Assembly (NCBI GenBank): GCA_947054085.1
Contig: CAMRVD010000003.1
Coordinates: 1 to 52,201 of the forward strand
From: an uncultured Clostridia bacterium
GTDB taxonomy: Bacteria > Bacillota > Clostridia > Christensenellales > UBA1242
DNA length: 52,201 bases
Reading direction: 5' to 3'
Program-made: the position numbers and the translations under genes
Notes under the pieces: generated by a model
The model's database searches: none
What the model saw: the letters and a program-made list of their open reading frames with translations, nothing else
Told to the model about the DNA's origin: nothing
Shown here: positions 40,137 through 48,945 of the stretch, piece after piece
Layout of the letters: each line of letters begins with the position of its first letter
Numbering within the stretch: the stretch's first letter is position 1

Positions 40137-40246
40137 AACGAATTCCTTAGTATTTAAATATATATTAGACAATTTTTTATTAAAAAGCAATAAAAATTTA
40201 ATCAGTAACATATATTTTACTATTTGCCTAATATACAAGGAAAATT

Positions 40247-41026
40247 ATGATAAATTATACTTTAGCAACATTTATGGACTGGCTTACCGAAAATTTACAA
40301 GCATTTGGGCCAGGTAAAGGGCTATTTTGCACTACCCATATAGTACTTATGGTGCTTCTTGGAATATGGGGGATTGCTTTTATATTTATAGCAAAAAAGT
40401 ACCCTAAATTTGCGGCTAAGTTTGGAGCAATCCTTGCAATAACCATGTCGACTTTACGAATAATCCGAATGATTATACAAGTAGCGTCTGGTAAATACAC
40501 TTTTGTAGAAGCTCTGCCTTGGCATTTGTGCCATATAATGTGCTTTGCACTAACAATTATTTACTTTATAAAATCTACAAGGTTTAGTTTGCCGGTATTG
40601 TTTTTGTCGGTGCTTGGCGGTGTGATGACCTTTATATTTGGCGATTACTACTACACAAATGTACTTACCTTTTATATGATCGAAAGCATCATTTTGCACT
40701 TCTGCTTGGTTGCTGTTGTTATATGTTATATTGCAAGCAAAAAGCCAAAGTACAATTGGGTAAGTGTACTAGAAGTCCCAATCTTTTTGGCAGTATTGTG
40801 TGGCTGGGCAAGCATTGGAAATGCAATATTTCCAGAACGCAATTTTATGTATTTAAAACAAAACGGCTTGCCTTTTAATTTGTTTGGCACTGCTCACTTT
40901 ATGTGGACATATCTAATAGTAGCAATTATTGTTGTGTCAGTAGTATTTGGTGTATATTTTTTAGTAAGATATTTAAAAAAGATGCATAATAGCAAACAAA
41001 AAAACATAAATAATATTGAAAAATAG
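40247..41026 (+). CDS. YwaF/TMEM164-like integral membrane protein
   Basis: Multiple TMs with EALPWHLCHIMCF motif. Confidence 0.7.
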   Translation: MINYTLATFMDWLTENLQAFGPGKGLFCTTHIVLMVLLGIWGIAFIFIAKKYPKFAAKFGAILAITMSTLRIIRMIIQVASGKYTFVEALPWHLCHIMCFALTIIYFIKSTRFSLPVLFLSVLGGVMTFIFGDYYYTNVLTFYMIESIILHFCLVAVVICYIASKKPKYNWVSVLEVPIFLAVLCGWASIGNAIFPERNFMYLKQNGLPFNLFGTAHFMWTYLIVAIIVVSVVFGVYFLVRYLKKMHNSKQKNINNIEK

Positions 41027-41066
41027 TTTTTATTATGCTAAACTAATTCTATAAGGAAGGATAAAG

Positions 41067-41501
41067 ATGTTAAAGATAATAGAATATTGTTTATATGGTT
41101 TGGTTGGTTTTATAGTACTGCTAACTATACTGGTTTCTTGCATAAAAGCTGCTAAAAGGCGTAAGGAAAAAAAGGATCAAGCATCTAGAGAAGTTGATGG
41201 CGTTGTAATAAAGCGTAATGTTCGTTATAGCGAAGATGCTACAATTGTAGATACCGACGGCGAACAAAATGTTAGTTATGTAAAGGACGATATTATATTA
41301 AGCCCACGAAAGATGGTAACCGTTAGCGCCAAAGGCGACTTAAAGCCTGGTAAATGGACAGTACTTAGTGCTTATGGTAACGAAGATACCTTTAATATCC
41401 GCATTGGCTTGTATGTAAAAGAATATAAACACGGTCAAGAGATTATTCTTGCCGAAGGCGACGAAATCTGCCCTACTAGCACAACGATAATTTTAAGATA
41501 A
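41067..41501 (+). CDS. Hypothetical protein with N-terminal TM and soluble beta-rich domain
   Basis: Uninterrupted ORF, SD AAGGAAGG, N-terminal hydrophobic segment. Confidence 0.75.
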   Translation: MLKIIEYCLYGLVGFIVLLTILVSCIKAAKRRKEKKDQASREVDGVVIKRNVRYSEDATIVDTDGEQNVSYVKDDIILSPRKMVTVSAKGDLKPGKWTVLSAYGNEDTFNIRIGLYVKEYKHGQEIILAEGDEICPTSTTIILR

Positions 41502-41531
41502 TTAAAAATGTAAACCATAAAGAAAAAAAGT

Positions 41532-41558
41532 AAAACCACCAAAACTTGGTGGTTTTTT
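41532..41558 (+). terminator. Intrinsic terminator
   Basis: AAAACCACCAA-AAC-TTGGTGGTTTTTT. Confidence 0.85.
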
Positions 41559-41597
41559 ATAGTATAAAAACTTTTGCATAATATTTTAAATTAAGTA

Positions 41598-41626
41598 TTG
41601 AAAACCTTTAAATAATATGTTATAAT
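41598..41626 (+). promoter_or_regulatory. Promoter upstream of the 41662 gene
   Basis: TTGAAA, 17-nt spacer, TATAAT. Confidence 0.75.
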
Positions 41627-41661
41627 GCATTTAATCTAATTCAAGGCAAGGAGGAAAAAAT

Positions 41662-42369
41662 ATGTCAGAATTATTAGAATATGGCTATGTGCCAAGTACA
41701 TCAGAATACGACAAGTATTTTGAAAAATTTAGGGCTTTTATGTCTGCAGATGTTTCCGCCAAAGCCAAAGAACAAGGTGCATGGGTTAGCGATAACTACA
41801 AAGGCAAAGGATACTTCCCTATGCGTTCTCCGCTGCCTGGGTCGTCTTATGGAGTCTCTTACGGCGACACTGATGGCACTCTAGCTTGGATCTTTGGTAC
41901 CCACCTCCACGCCGGCTTGCGTGTCGCTTTAAACCTAATCTATAATCCAGATAGTAGCCTTGTTAAAGGTTGCAAATATTTAAAGCAAACTTCTTTGGTA
42001 TGCGACGAAGAAACTGATGAAGATATAAAAGTAACCAGTACAGCACCAATTATTACTGTAGATGGCACTCAGTTTATTTGGCTAAACAAAGAGGATTGCG
42101 AAGTTGGAACAGCTAAAACAATGGAGCTATGGAGCTTGGAACTTGTAGAAAGGGCTGAGGCGTTTGACGTAGCAGGTGACCATAACGATTACGCAAAATC
42201 CGAAAAACTAAGAGCACAATGTAACCGCTTTGTTTGGGATTTAGCACAAAAAAATGCAGAATTTAAAGAACTACTAGTGCCAGTAAAAATATCTAGCGAA
42301 GATGACTACCAAACTGCAATACCACAACTACCAAAAGCTAAGGAGATACGGGCAGCCCAATGGTGTTAA
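41662..42369 (+). CDS. Hypothetical cytosolic protein (235 aa)
   Basis: SD aaggagg and a clear promoter; no recognised family. Confidence 0.8.
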   Translation: MSELLEYGYVPSTSEYDKYFEKFRAFMSADVSAKAKEQGAWVSDNYKGKGYFPMRSPLPGSSYGVSYGDTDGTLAWIFGTHLHAGLRVALNLIYNPDSSLVKGCKYLKQTSLVCDEETDEDIKVTSTAPIITVDGTQFIWLNKEDCEVGTAKTMELWSLELVERAEAFDVAGDHNDYAKSEKLRAQCNRFVWDLAQKNAEFKELLVPVKISSEDDYQTAIPQLPKAKEIRAAQWC

Positions 42370-42408
42370 AAGGTTAATAATAACATTTTAGATTTTTATC
42401 AATCATAT

Positions 42409-42437
42409 AAAAACCGCCAAAATTTGGTGGTTTTTTT
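42409..42437. terminator. Bidirectional terminator between convergent genes
   Basis: AAAAACCGCCAAAATTTGGTGGTTTTTTT. Confidence 0.8.
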
Positions 42438-42466
42438 ATCGCTCAATTAATTGGCTACAACAATTT

Positions 42467-43735
42467 TTACAACTCTTTAATAACCGAAATATCGTCAATT
42501 TTTACAAAGTGCGTAAAGTTGCAATTTTTTAGTTTTTCAAAAAATGCTTTGTAATTTTTAGGCTCTAAAAATGTAGATACTGCAGGTTGATCTTTAAAAT
42601 ATTTATTAATTAATGCATTTTTTGCGATTATAACTTCGGTTAATGTACAATTTTTATTATAAATCAAAGCAATTTTTATATCACAAACTTTTTTCCCGCT
42701 TTCTTTAAGTAGCATTACAACTGGGTCTAGTCCTATGCTATAGCCTACAGCCGGAACGCTATTTCCAACAAATTTTTCTAGCATTTTGTCGTATCTACCA
42801 CCGCCGCCTATAGCACGGTTAAAATTACCCGTAGTAGTATAACATTCAAACACCGTACCCGTATAGTAGCCTTGCCCACGAACAACAGTTATATCAAATA
42901 CCACATTAACTTCTGTAAATTGTTTAATAGTGGTTATTAAGTTTTGTAAATTGTCTGCGATTTCATCCATATTGCCATACTGGGTAAGTTCTTGTGGATT
43001 GCCGCTAGCCTGCAGACTTGATATAATTTCTAAAAGCTTACCTGCCATATTATCTATGCCACTTATTTCGCTAAAGTTTTTAGCAATTTCTGCAATAACA
43101 TTCTCTTTACCAATTTTGTCTAACTTATCTAAGCTAATGCAAACTTTGTTAACATCCTCTTCCTTAAAGCCAACATATTTTATTATGCTAGCAAGTGCCC
43201 TGCGGTCGTTGATTTTTAGCGTAATACTTTGTAGCCCTATATTTTTATAGGCAAGCATTGCAGCAATCAAAATTTCAGCTTCTGCAAAAATACTTTCGTC
43301 GCCCCAAATATCTATGTCACACTGAGTAAACTGGCGATTACGCCCGCGCTGAGGTTTTTCTGCCCTAAAACTTTCGTCTATCTGTATTGCTTTAAATGGC
43401 ATAGGTAGTTTTTCGCGGTTTCCTGCATAAAGACGCGCTAGTGGAACAGTTAAGTCGTATCTTAGACCCTCTTCGGTTATATCGGCTTCGGTTAAAGTAG
43501 GTTTATCTAGGTTAAGTTTTTCGCCACGCTTAACCGTTTTAAACATAAGCTTTTGGTTATCCCCACTATCGCCACTGGTTAGCAAATTTAAATTTTCTAG
43601 TATTGGCGTTTTAACCTGTAAAAAGCCATTTTGCTTAAATGTTTTAAGTATTTTATCTATAGCGTACTGCCTAAGCTCCATTTCGGCTGGTAAGTAATCT
43701 ACAGTTCCCTTTATTGGATTTGTATTAATTTTCAT
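42467..43735 (-). CDS. hisS: Histidyl-tRNA synthetase
   Basis: RYDLTVPLARLYA, RAEKPQRGRNRQFTQCDIDIWG, GGGGRYDKMLEKF. Confidence 0.9.
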   Translation of the reverse strand: MKINTNPIKGTVDYLPAEMELRQYAIDKILKTFKQNGFLQVKTPILENLNLLTSGDSGDNQKLMFKTVKRGEKLNLDKPTLTEADITEEGLRYDLTVPLARLYAGNREKLPMPFKAIQIDESFRAEKPQRGRNRQFTQCDIDIWGDESIFAEAEILIAAMLAYKNIGLQSITLKINDRRALASIIKYVGFKEEDVNKVCISLDKLDKIGKENVIAEIAKNFSEISGIDNMAGKLLEIISSLQASGNPQELTQYGNMDEIADNLQNLITTIKQFTEVNVVFDITVVRGQGYYTGTVFECYTTTGNFNRAIGGGGRYDKMLEKFVGNSVPAVGYSIGLDPVVMLLKESGKKVCDIKIALIYNKNCTLTEVIIAKNALINKYFKDQPAVSTFLEPKNYKAFFEKLKNCNFTHFVKIDDISVIKEL

Positions 43736-43767
43736 ATTTTTATTCCTTAAAATCTATTAATTATCTT

Positions 43768-44655
43768 TTAATTATCTATAAAATCTTCTACAAGTTTTTT
43801 AGCGGCACTAGTGTAGTCGCTATTGCCGTCTAGCCAAATTGTATAATCGTCTTTTTTAAACCAAGTGTCTTGACGTTTAGCATAATGACGCTCTTGCTTT
43901 AAAAGCTCGGCTCTAAATTCCTCGTAGCTTGTAAACTTGCCTAAAATGTAGTCGCTCGCAAGTTTAGCTTCTAGCCCAATTTTATCTAAAAATTCCTTGG
44001 TTGTACCGGTTTTTAGCAAGTTTTCCACTTCGCTGATTATATGCGGAAGCCGTGCATCCAATCGCTGCTCTATGCGGCTATAAATTTGCTCGCGGGTATA
44101 CCTTATGCCAATTTGCAAAGCTTTATATTTAGGTTGGCTTGGCTTTTTAAGACCGCTTCCTGCCATAACTTTTTCGAGCATTCTTATTAAATGGCGGATT
44201 GTAAGCTGATTATCTATATCCGTAACGCCATAATCATTTAGTTTTTGGGTAAGTTCGGCTTTGGTTAGCTTAGATAATTCATTCCGCGTATTTTCGTCTA
44301 CGCCGTTACTATCTAAGCTATAGCCCTCTACTACACTTCGTACATAAAGCCCCGTGCCGCCTACTAATATTGGTAATTTGTTTCGGCTAAGAATACCATC
44401 TATAGCCTTGTAAGCGTCTTCTTGATAACTTGCTAAATTGTAGCTTTGGTTAGTGTCTAGTATATCTATTAAGTGATGCTTTACTTGGGCTTGCTCTTGT
44501 TTAGTTACCTTGCCCGTGCAGTAGTCCATGCCCTTGTAAATTTGGCGGCTGTCGGCAGAAACAATTTCGCCATTATACTGTTTTGCTATTTTTATAGCTA
44601 GGTCGCTTTTGCCCGAACTGGTTAGCCCTACTACAGAAATAATTTTGTTTACCAT
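43768..44655 (-). CDS. miaA: tRNA dimethylallyltransferase
   Basis: VVGLTSSGKSDLAIKIA; SADSRQIYKGMDYCTGK; VGGTGLYVRSVV. Confidence 0.97.
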   Translation of the reverse strand: MVNKIISVVGLTSSGKSDLAIKIAKQYNGEIVSADSRQIYKGMDYCTGKVTKQEQAQVKHHLIDILDTNQSYNLASYQEDAYKAIDGILSRNKLPILVGGTGLYVRSVVEGYSLDSNGVDENTRNELSKLTKAELTQKLNDYGVTDIDNQLTIRHLIRMLEKVMAGSGLKKPSQPKYKALQIGIRYTREQIYSRIEQRLDARLPHIISEVENLLKTGTTKEFLDKIGLEAKLASDYILGKFTSYEEFRAELLKQERHYAKRQDTWFKKDDYTIWLDGNSDYTSAAKKLVEDFIDN

Positions 44656-44759
44656 TCGGTATCGCGTCCATCAATTTTTATGTCGTCATAAAAATCGAAA
44701 TACTTAGTATTTTTTTTATTTTTAGGTTTTATAACTTTTTTTTGCGTTTTTACTGCCAT
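44649..44759 (-). CDS. Candidate 36-aa small ORF overlapping the miaA start
   Basis: MAVKTQKKVIKPKNKKNTKYFDFYDDIKIDGRDTEW*; stop overlaps miaA ATG (TGGTAA/ATGGTA); no strong SD. Confidence 0.35.
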   Translation of the reverse strand: MAVKTQKKVIKPKNKKNTKYFDFYDDIKIDGRDTEW

Positions 44760-44928
44760 ACTAGCAATATAGCACATTTTAAAAATTATTAAAACAATAT
44801 TTAACAAAATAATTTGAATTTTATTACTATAAAGTGGTATATTAAAGTAAATAAACCTAGCATTTGCAAATAATTAATAAAACTTTAATTTTTACACAAT
44901 AAAAAATGCTTACCAAAAAGGAAATATT

Positions 44929-45150
44929 ATGAAAGTTATGTTAAACCCAGATAAAAAACAAGTAGAACTAATAAAAGAGGGGCTAAAACGCACTGGCGGA
45001 TACTGCCCATGCAAGGTAAAACTGCCCCAAAACAAATGTATGTGCGAAGAGTTCCGTAATCAGATTGCCGACCCCAACTTTTATGGCCTTTGCTACTGCG
45101 GCTTGTATTTAAAAACAAAGGATGAGGATATAAAGCCAACTACAAAGTAA
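44929..45150 (+). CDS. Ferredoxin-thioredoxin reductase catalytic (beta) domain-like protein, standalone
   Basis: GGYCPC...NKCMCEEF...GLCYCGLY Cys-pair pattern in 73 aa. Confidence 0.8.
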   Translation: MKVMLNPDKKQVELIKEGLKRTGGYCPCKVKLPQNKCMCEEFRNQIADPNFYGLCYCGLYLKTKDEDIKPTTK

Positions 45151-45286
45151 ATAATGAGTTTTTGTTACCCTAGCCCTTGCACTTCATGCAAACTAGGGTT
45201 TCTACAATAGACATTTGTTTTTTGTATATATTGCATATATGTTTCTCTCACGCCGAGGGCGAAACTCGGCAAATGCTTTTCCACTC

Positions 45287-46648
45287 TTACTGCTTAATGC
45301 TTAAGCAGACGAGCGTTTCTACATTAGCCGTTTGTGGAAACATATCGTACGGCTGAATAGTAGTAATATTGTAATACTCTTTTAAATAATTTAAGTCGCG
45401 TGCAAGGGTTGCGGGATTACAACTAACATAAATTATGGTTTTTGGCAAGGCTTCGTTTAGTGCATTTAACACTTTTTTATCGCATCCTTTGCGTGGTGGG
45501 TCTAAAACAACTACTAAATTTTTTATATTTTGACTTTTTAAGTTTTTTATAAGTTTTGGCAGTTCCTCTCCGCAGTCGCCACAAATATTTGTAAGGTTAC
45601 AAATATTGTTAGCTTTAACAAGATCGTTTGCGTTATCTATCGCCTCATTTACTATTTCGATAGCATATACTTGCTTACATTTTTTTGCCATTATGCCCGA
45701 TAGCACACCCGCCCCGCTATAGGCATCTATAACCACACTACTACTTTCTATATTATCTAAAACTTTGTTATACAGCATAGCTTTTACTTGGTTATTAACT
45801 TGCATAAAACTATGCGTATTTATGCTATAATCCAAATTAAACTCGTTTACTTTAAGTTCGCCAGTGCCGGCAATTACATAATCCGCATTACCTAGTATTA
45901 CATTATTATCCTTGTTATTTATATTTACAACAATATTAACTATTTTGTATTTTTGACCCAGTTTTTTATATAAATTTTGCAAATTAGCTATTTTATTTGT
46001 ACTAACTATTGTAAGTAAAATAATGCCCTTATATGTTCTACATACCAAATGTTTAACGCCTTTTTTGCTCTCGCTGTTATACGCTTTAAGCTCACTATTA
46101 TTTGCAAATTCCAAAAACGCATCTAATATAAACTTACACTCCTCTTGTAGTAGGCAATTATCTATTGGAACTATAGTGTGGCTTGATATTTTGTACATGC
46201 CGATAGCCATTTTGCCATCTATTTCTGAAATCGGAAAACTAAACTTATTGCGATAGCCGTACTCTTTAGGGCTGGCGATTACTTTTTGCACAGTAAAATC
46301 TAATTCTGCATACTTTTTTAAGCAATTTTTCACAAAATTTTGCTTATACACAAGCTGCTCAGCGTACTCCATGTGTTGCAGCTGGCAGCCTCCGCATTTT
46401 TTGTAGTATGGGCATGGCGGCGTTACTCTTTTTGAGCTACCTTCTATTATTTTTAGCACTTTGCCAATGGCATAATCTGATTTTACAAGTATTATTACTA
46501 TATCTACAGTTTCGCCTACAATTGTAAATGGAACAAACACGGTAAAGCCATTTATTTTAGCAATACCTTCGCCGTTATAACCATAATCGATTATTTTTAC
46601 GGTATAATTTTGATTTTTTTGCACAATATTTTGATTTTTTATGCTCAT
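45287..46648 (-). CDS. TrmA/RlmCD-family RNA (uracil-C5) methyltransferase with TRAM domain
   Basis: CPYYKKCGGCQLQHM; VVIDAYSGAGVLS; VLDPPRKGCD; YVSCNPATLARDL. Confidence 0.93.
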   Translation of the reverse strand: MSIKNQNIVQKNQNYTVKIIDYGYNGEGIAKINGFTVFVPFTIVGETVDIVIILVKSDYAIGKVLKIIEGSSKRVTPPCPYYKKCGGCQLQHMEYAEQLVYKQNFVKNCLKKYAELDFTVQKVIASPKEYGYRNKFSFPISEIDGKMAIGMYKISSHTIVPIDNCLLQEECKFILDAFLEFANNSELKAYNSESKKGVKHLVCRTYKGIILLTIVSTNKIANLQNLYKKLGQKYKIVNIVVNINNKDNNVILGNADYVIAGTGELKVNEFNLDYSINTHSFMQVNNQVKAMLYNKVLDNIESSSVVIDAYSGAGVLSGIMAKKCKQVYAIEIVNEAIDNANDLVKANNICNLTNICGDCGEELPKLIKNLKSQNIKNLVVVLDPPRKGCDKKVLNALNEALPKTIIYVSCNPATLARDLNYLKEYYNITTIQPYDMFPQTANVETLVCLSIKQ

Positions 46649-46783
46649 TTTTATTTTTTCCTATTTATTTTCTGCAAAATGCAGTTGATTAATTAAAATT
46701 TATTTAAAAATTTGGTTTTTTCTTTATTACAACAATTTTTATAAAGATAAAATATCATAAATTTAGATTTTTTGCAAGTTATG

Positions 46784-46813
46784 TTGACACTACTATGCGT
46801 AAATATATATAAT
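46784..46813 (+). promoter_or_regulatory. Promoter with -10 ending 6 nt before a likely leaderless ATG
   Basis: TTGACA (46784-46789), 18-nt spacer, TATAAT (46808-46813). Confidence 0.75.
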
Positions 46814-46819
46814 TGCAAT

Positions 46820-47695
46820 ATGAATTGTAATATATGCCCGCGTGCCTGCAATGTAAACCGAACAACAACTTTTGGCTATTGCGGCAAAGACGAATGTTTA
46901 CAAATAGCAAAAGTAATGCTTCACTATGGCGAAGAGCCTTTTTTAACCAAACACAATGGTGCAAGTGGAGCTATCTTTTTTGCTGGTTGCAACCTTAAAT
47001 GTATATATTGCCAAAACTACGATATTTCTAATGGCAGTGGCAAACCTGTAACCGTTGACAAATTAATAAATATTTTTAAACAACTAGAGACAGCCGGTGC
47101 AAATAATATAGACCTTGTTACCCCAACCCACTATGCTAAACTAATTTATACGGCATTAAAAAAGTACAAACCAAGCATTCCAGTTATTTATAACTGCGGA
47201 GGTTACGAAAGCGAAGACACCATTGTACAATTAGCAAAAGTTGTAGATATTTTTTTGTTCGATTTAAAGTATTACGACGACAATCTTGCAATTAAGTACT
47301 CCGCTGCTCCAAACTATTTTAGATACGCAGGTAGTGCTATCAAAAAAGCGGCAAGCCTTAAGCCAAACCAATTTATCAGTAAACAAATGGTAAGCGGTGT
47401 GGTTGTTCGCCACCTTTGTTTGCCAAGCCATATAAACGACAGCAAACAAATTTTATCATGGATAAGCGAAAATTTAGGTAATAGCACTTATGTTAGTTTA
47501 ATGAGCCAGTATGTTCCAATGTACAAAGCTAAAGACTATCCAGAAATTAACCGCACACTTAAGCCTATAGAATATAAAGTTGTGGTAAATCATGCTATAA
47601 AACTTGGACTTAAAAATGTATTTGTTCAAGATATTTCTAGTAGCACAACCGAATTTATTCCAGACTTTAACAACCCCGGCGATTTTAAATTTTAA
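46820..47695 (+). CDS. PflX-like (COG1313-type) radical SAM protein
   Basis: MNCNICPRACNVN; FFAGCNLKCIYCQNYDIS CxxxCxxC; track ORF starts upstream of the promoter. Confidence 0.85.
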   Translation: MNCNICPRACNVNRTTTFGYCGKDECLQIAKVMLHYGEEPFLTKHNGASGAIFFAGCNLKCIYCQNYDISNGSGKPVTVDKLINIFKQLETAGANNIDLVTPTHYAKLIYTALKKYKPSIPVIYNCGGYESEDTIVQLAKVVDIFLFDLKYYDDNLAIKYSAAPNYFRYAGSAIKKAASLKPNQFISKQMVSGVVVRHLCLPSHINDSKQILSWISENLGNSTYVSLMSQYVPMYKAKDYPEINRTLKPIEYKVVVNHAIKLGLKNVFVQDISSSTTEFIPDFNNPGDFKF

Positions 47696-47777
47696 ATAAT
47701 TTTAATTGCTAAAAAACGCAAAATATGCTATTTTATCTATAAAATGAATAATCTTTAATAGCATTTAGGAGGTTTTT

Positions 47778-48320
47778 ATGAGAATTTTTATTTGTGGTGG
47801 CGTAGACCAAGATATAAAGCCAATGTATCGTAAAGGTATAGAAAAACTTGCAGAAGGACTAATCAAGCGAGGACACTCTATAATACTAGTTGGGGCTAAA
47901 ACTGGTTGCATCGGCGATATGTATAATACATACCAAAAGTTGGGCGGAGTTGTAGACTTGCTTGTGCCCGATTGTTATGCAAGCGATGCAGATAATTTAT
48001 CGGCACGCTCTATTATTAGCGTTACAGGCTTACATATGTTACAACAAGTTGCAACAAAAAATAGCGAAGCAACAATAATTCTTCCTGGTGGTAACGGCAC
48101 AATGGCAGAACTTTATATGATAACTGACAATGTAAAAGCCGGCTTTGATAACGACCCAATTATTCTTTATAACATCAACGGCTTCTACGATTTTGTAAAG
48201 TCTACCAACGCATTTTTATTAGAAGCCGGAGCTATGAAACCGTTTCAAAACGCAAATTTTACTTTTTGCGATACTTACAAAGATATACTAAAATTAATAG
48301 ATAATTTAAATAAAAAATAA
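47778..48320 (+). CDS. LOG-family (lysine-decarboxylase-like) protein
   Basis: PGGNGTMAELY motif; SD AGGAGG. Confidence 0.88.
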   Translation: MRIFICGGVDQDIKPMYRKGIEKLAEGLIKRGHSIILVGAKTGCIGDMYNTYQKLGGVVDLLVPDCYASDADNLSARSIISVTGLHMLQQVATKNSEATIILPGGNGTMAELYMITDNVKAGFDNDPIILYNINGFYDFVKSTNAFLLEAGAMKPFQNANFTFCDTYKDILKLIDNLNKK

Positions 48321-48326
48321 ATAAGC

Positions 48327-48355
48327 AAAAGGCACCTATATAACTGGTGCCTTTT
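48327..48355 (+). terminator. Intrinsic terminator after LOG-family gene
   Basis: AAAAGGCACC...GGTGCCTTTT. Confidence 0.8.
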
Positions 48356-48381
48356 ATATATATTTTAGGTTTATTTATTTG

Positions 48382-48723
48382 TTATTGTTTAGATTTAGTA
48401 GCTCCGCAATGAGGACACTTGTTTTGGTTGGATGTATACGTACCTCCGCAGTATTGGCAAGTAACAGAACCATCCTTTCCTTTTTTAAAACTTTCTCCAA
48501 ATTTTTGAAAATTATCCGAAATCTTATTTATTATTTCCTCCTCGCCACCGTTTCGCATCCTTTTATGCATTTTAATTTGTTTTATAAAAATAAGTACCAT
48601 AATAGCGATAGTAATAAATATTATGGAACCCGTAAAAATTCCAAAAATAGAAAACATTCTTTTAGCTGAGGACAAACTTTGCATTTCGTTAAAATTTAAT
48701 AATATGTTAAAAAATGTATTCAT
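48382..48723 (-). CDS. Small membrane protein with C-terminal zinc ribbon
   Basis: One TM; CQYCGGTYTSNQNKCPHCGATK. Confidence 0.75.
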   Translation of the reverse strand: MNTFFNILLNFNEMQSLSSAKRMFSIFGIFTGSIIFITIAIMVLIFIKQIKMHKRMRNGGEEEIINKISDNFQKFGESFKKGKDGSVTCQYCGGTYTSNQNKCPHCGATKSKQ

Positions 48724-48820
48724 AATGACTCTCCTTAATTATTGTACTTAAAATTACCAGATAAGTCAATATTTTTATGCCAACTTACCACACTTATACA
48801 TAATTATAGATTAATCTTTA

Positions 48821-48849
48821 TTGACAAAAACGCGCGCATGTTATAAAAT
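48821..48849 (+). promoter_or_regulatory. Promoter for dnaD-like/dnaI-like pair
   Basis: TTGACA, 17-nt spacer, TAAAAT. Confidence 0.65.
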
Positions 48850-48945
48850 AATTTATATATTTACTAATGCAAAATTTTGGCAAAACAAAATTTAATGCAA
48901 AGTTTATAATTACAAAAGTAAATTTTAAATATTTTAGGAGGGGTT

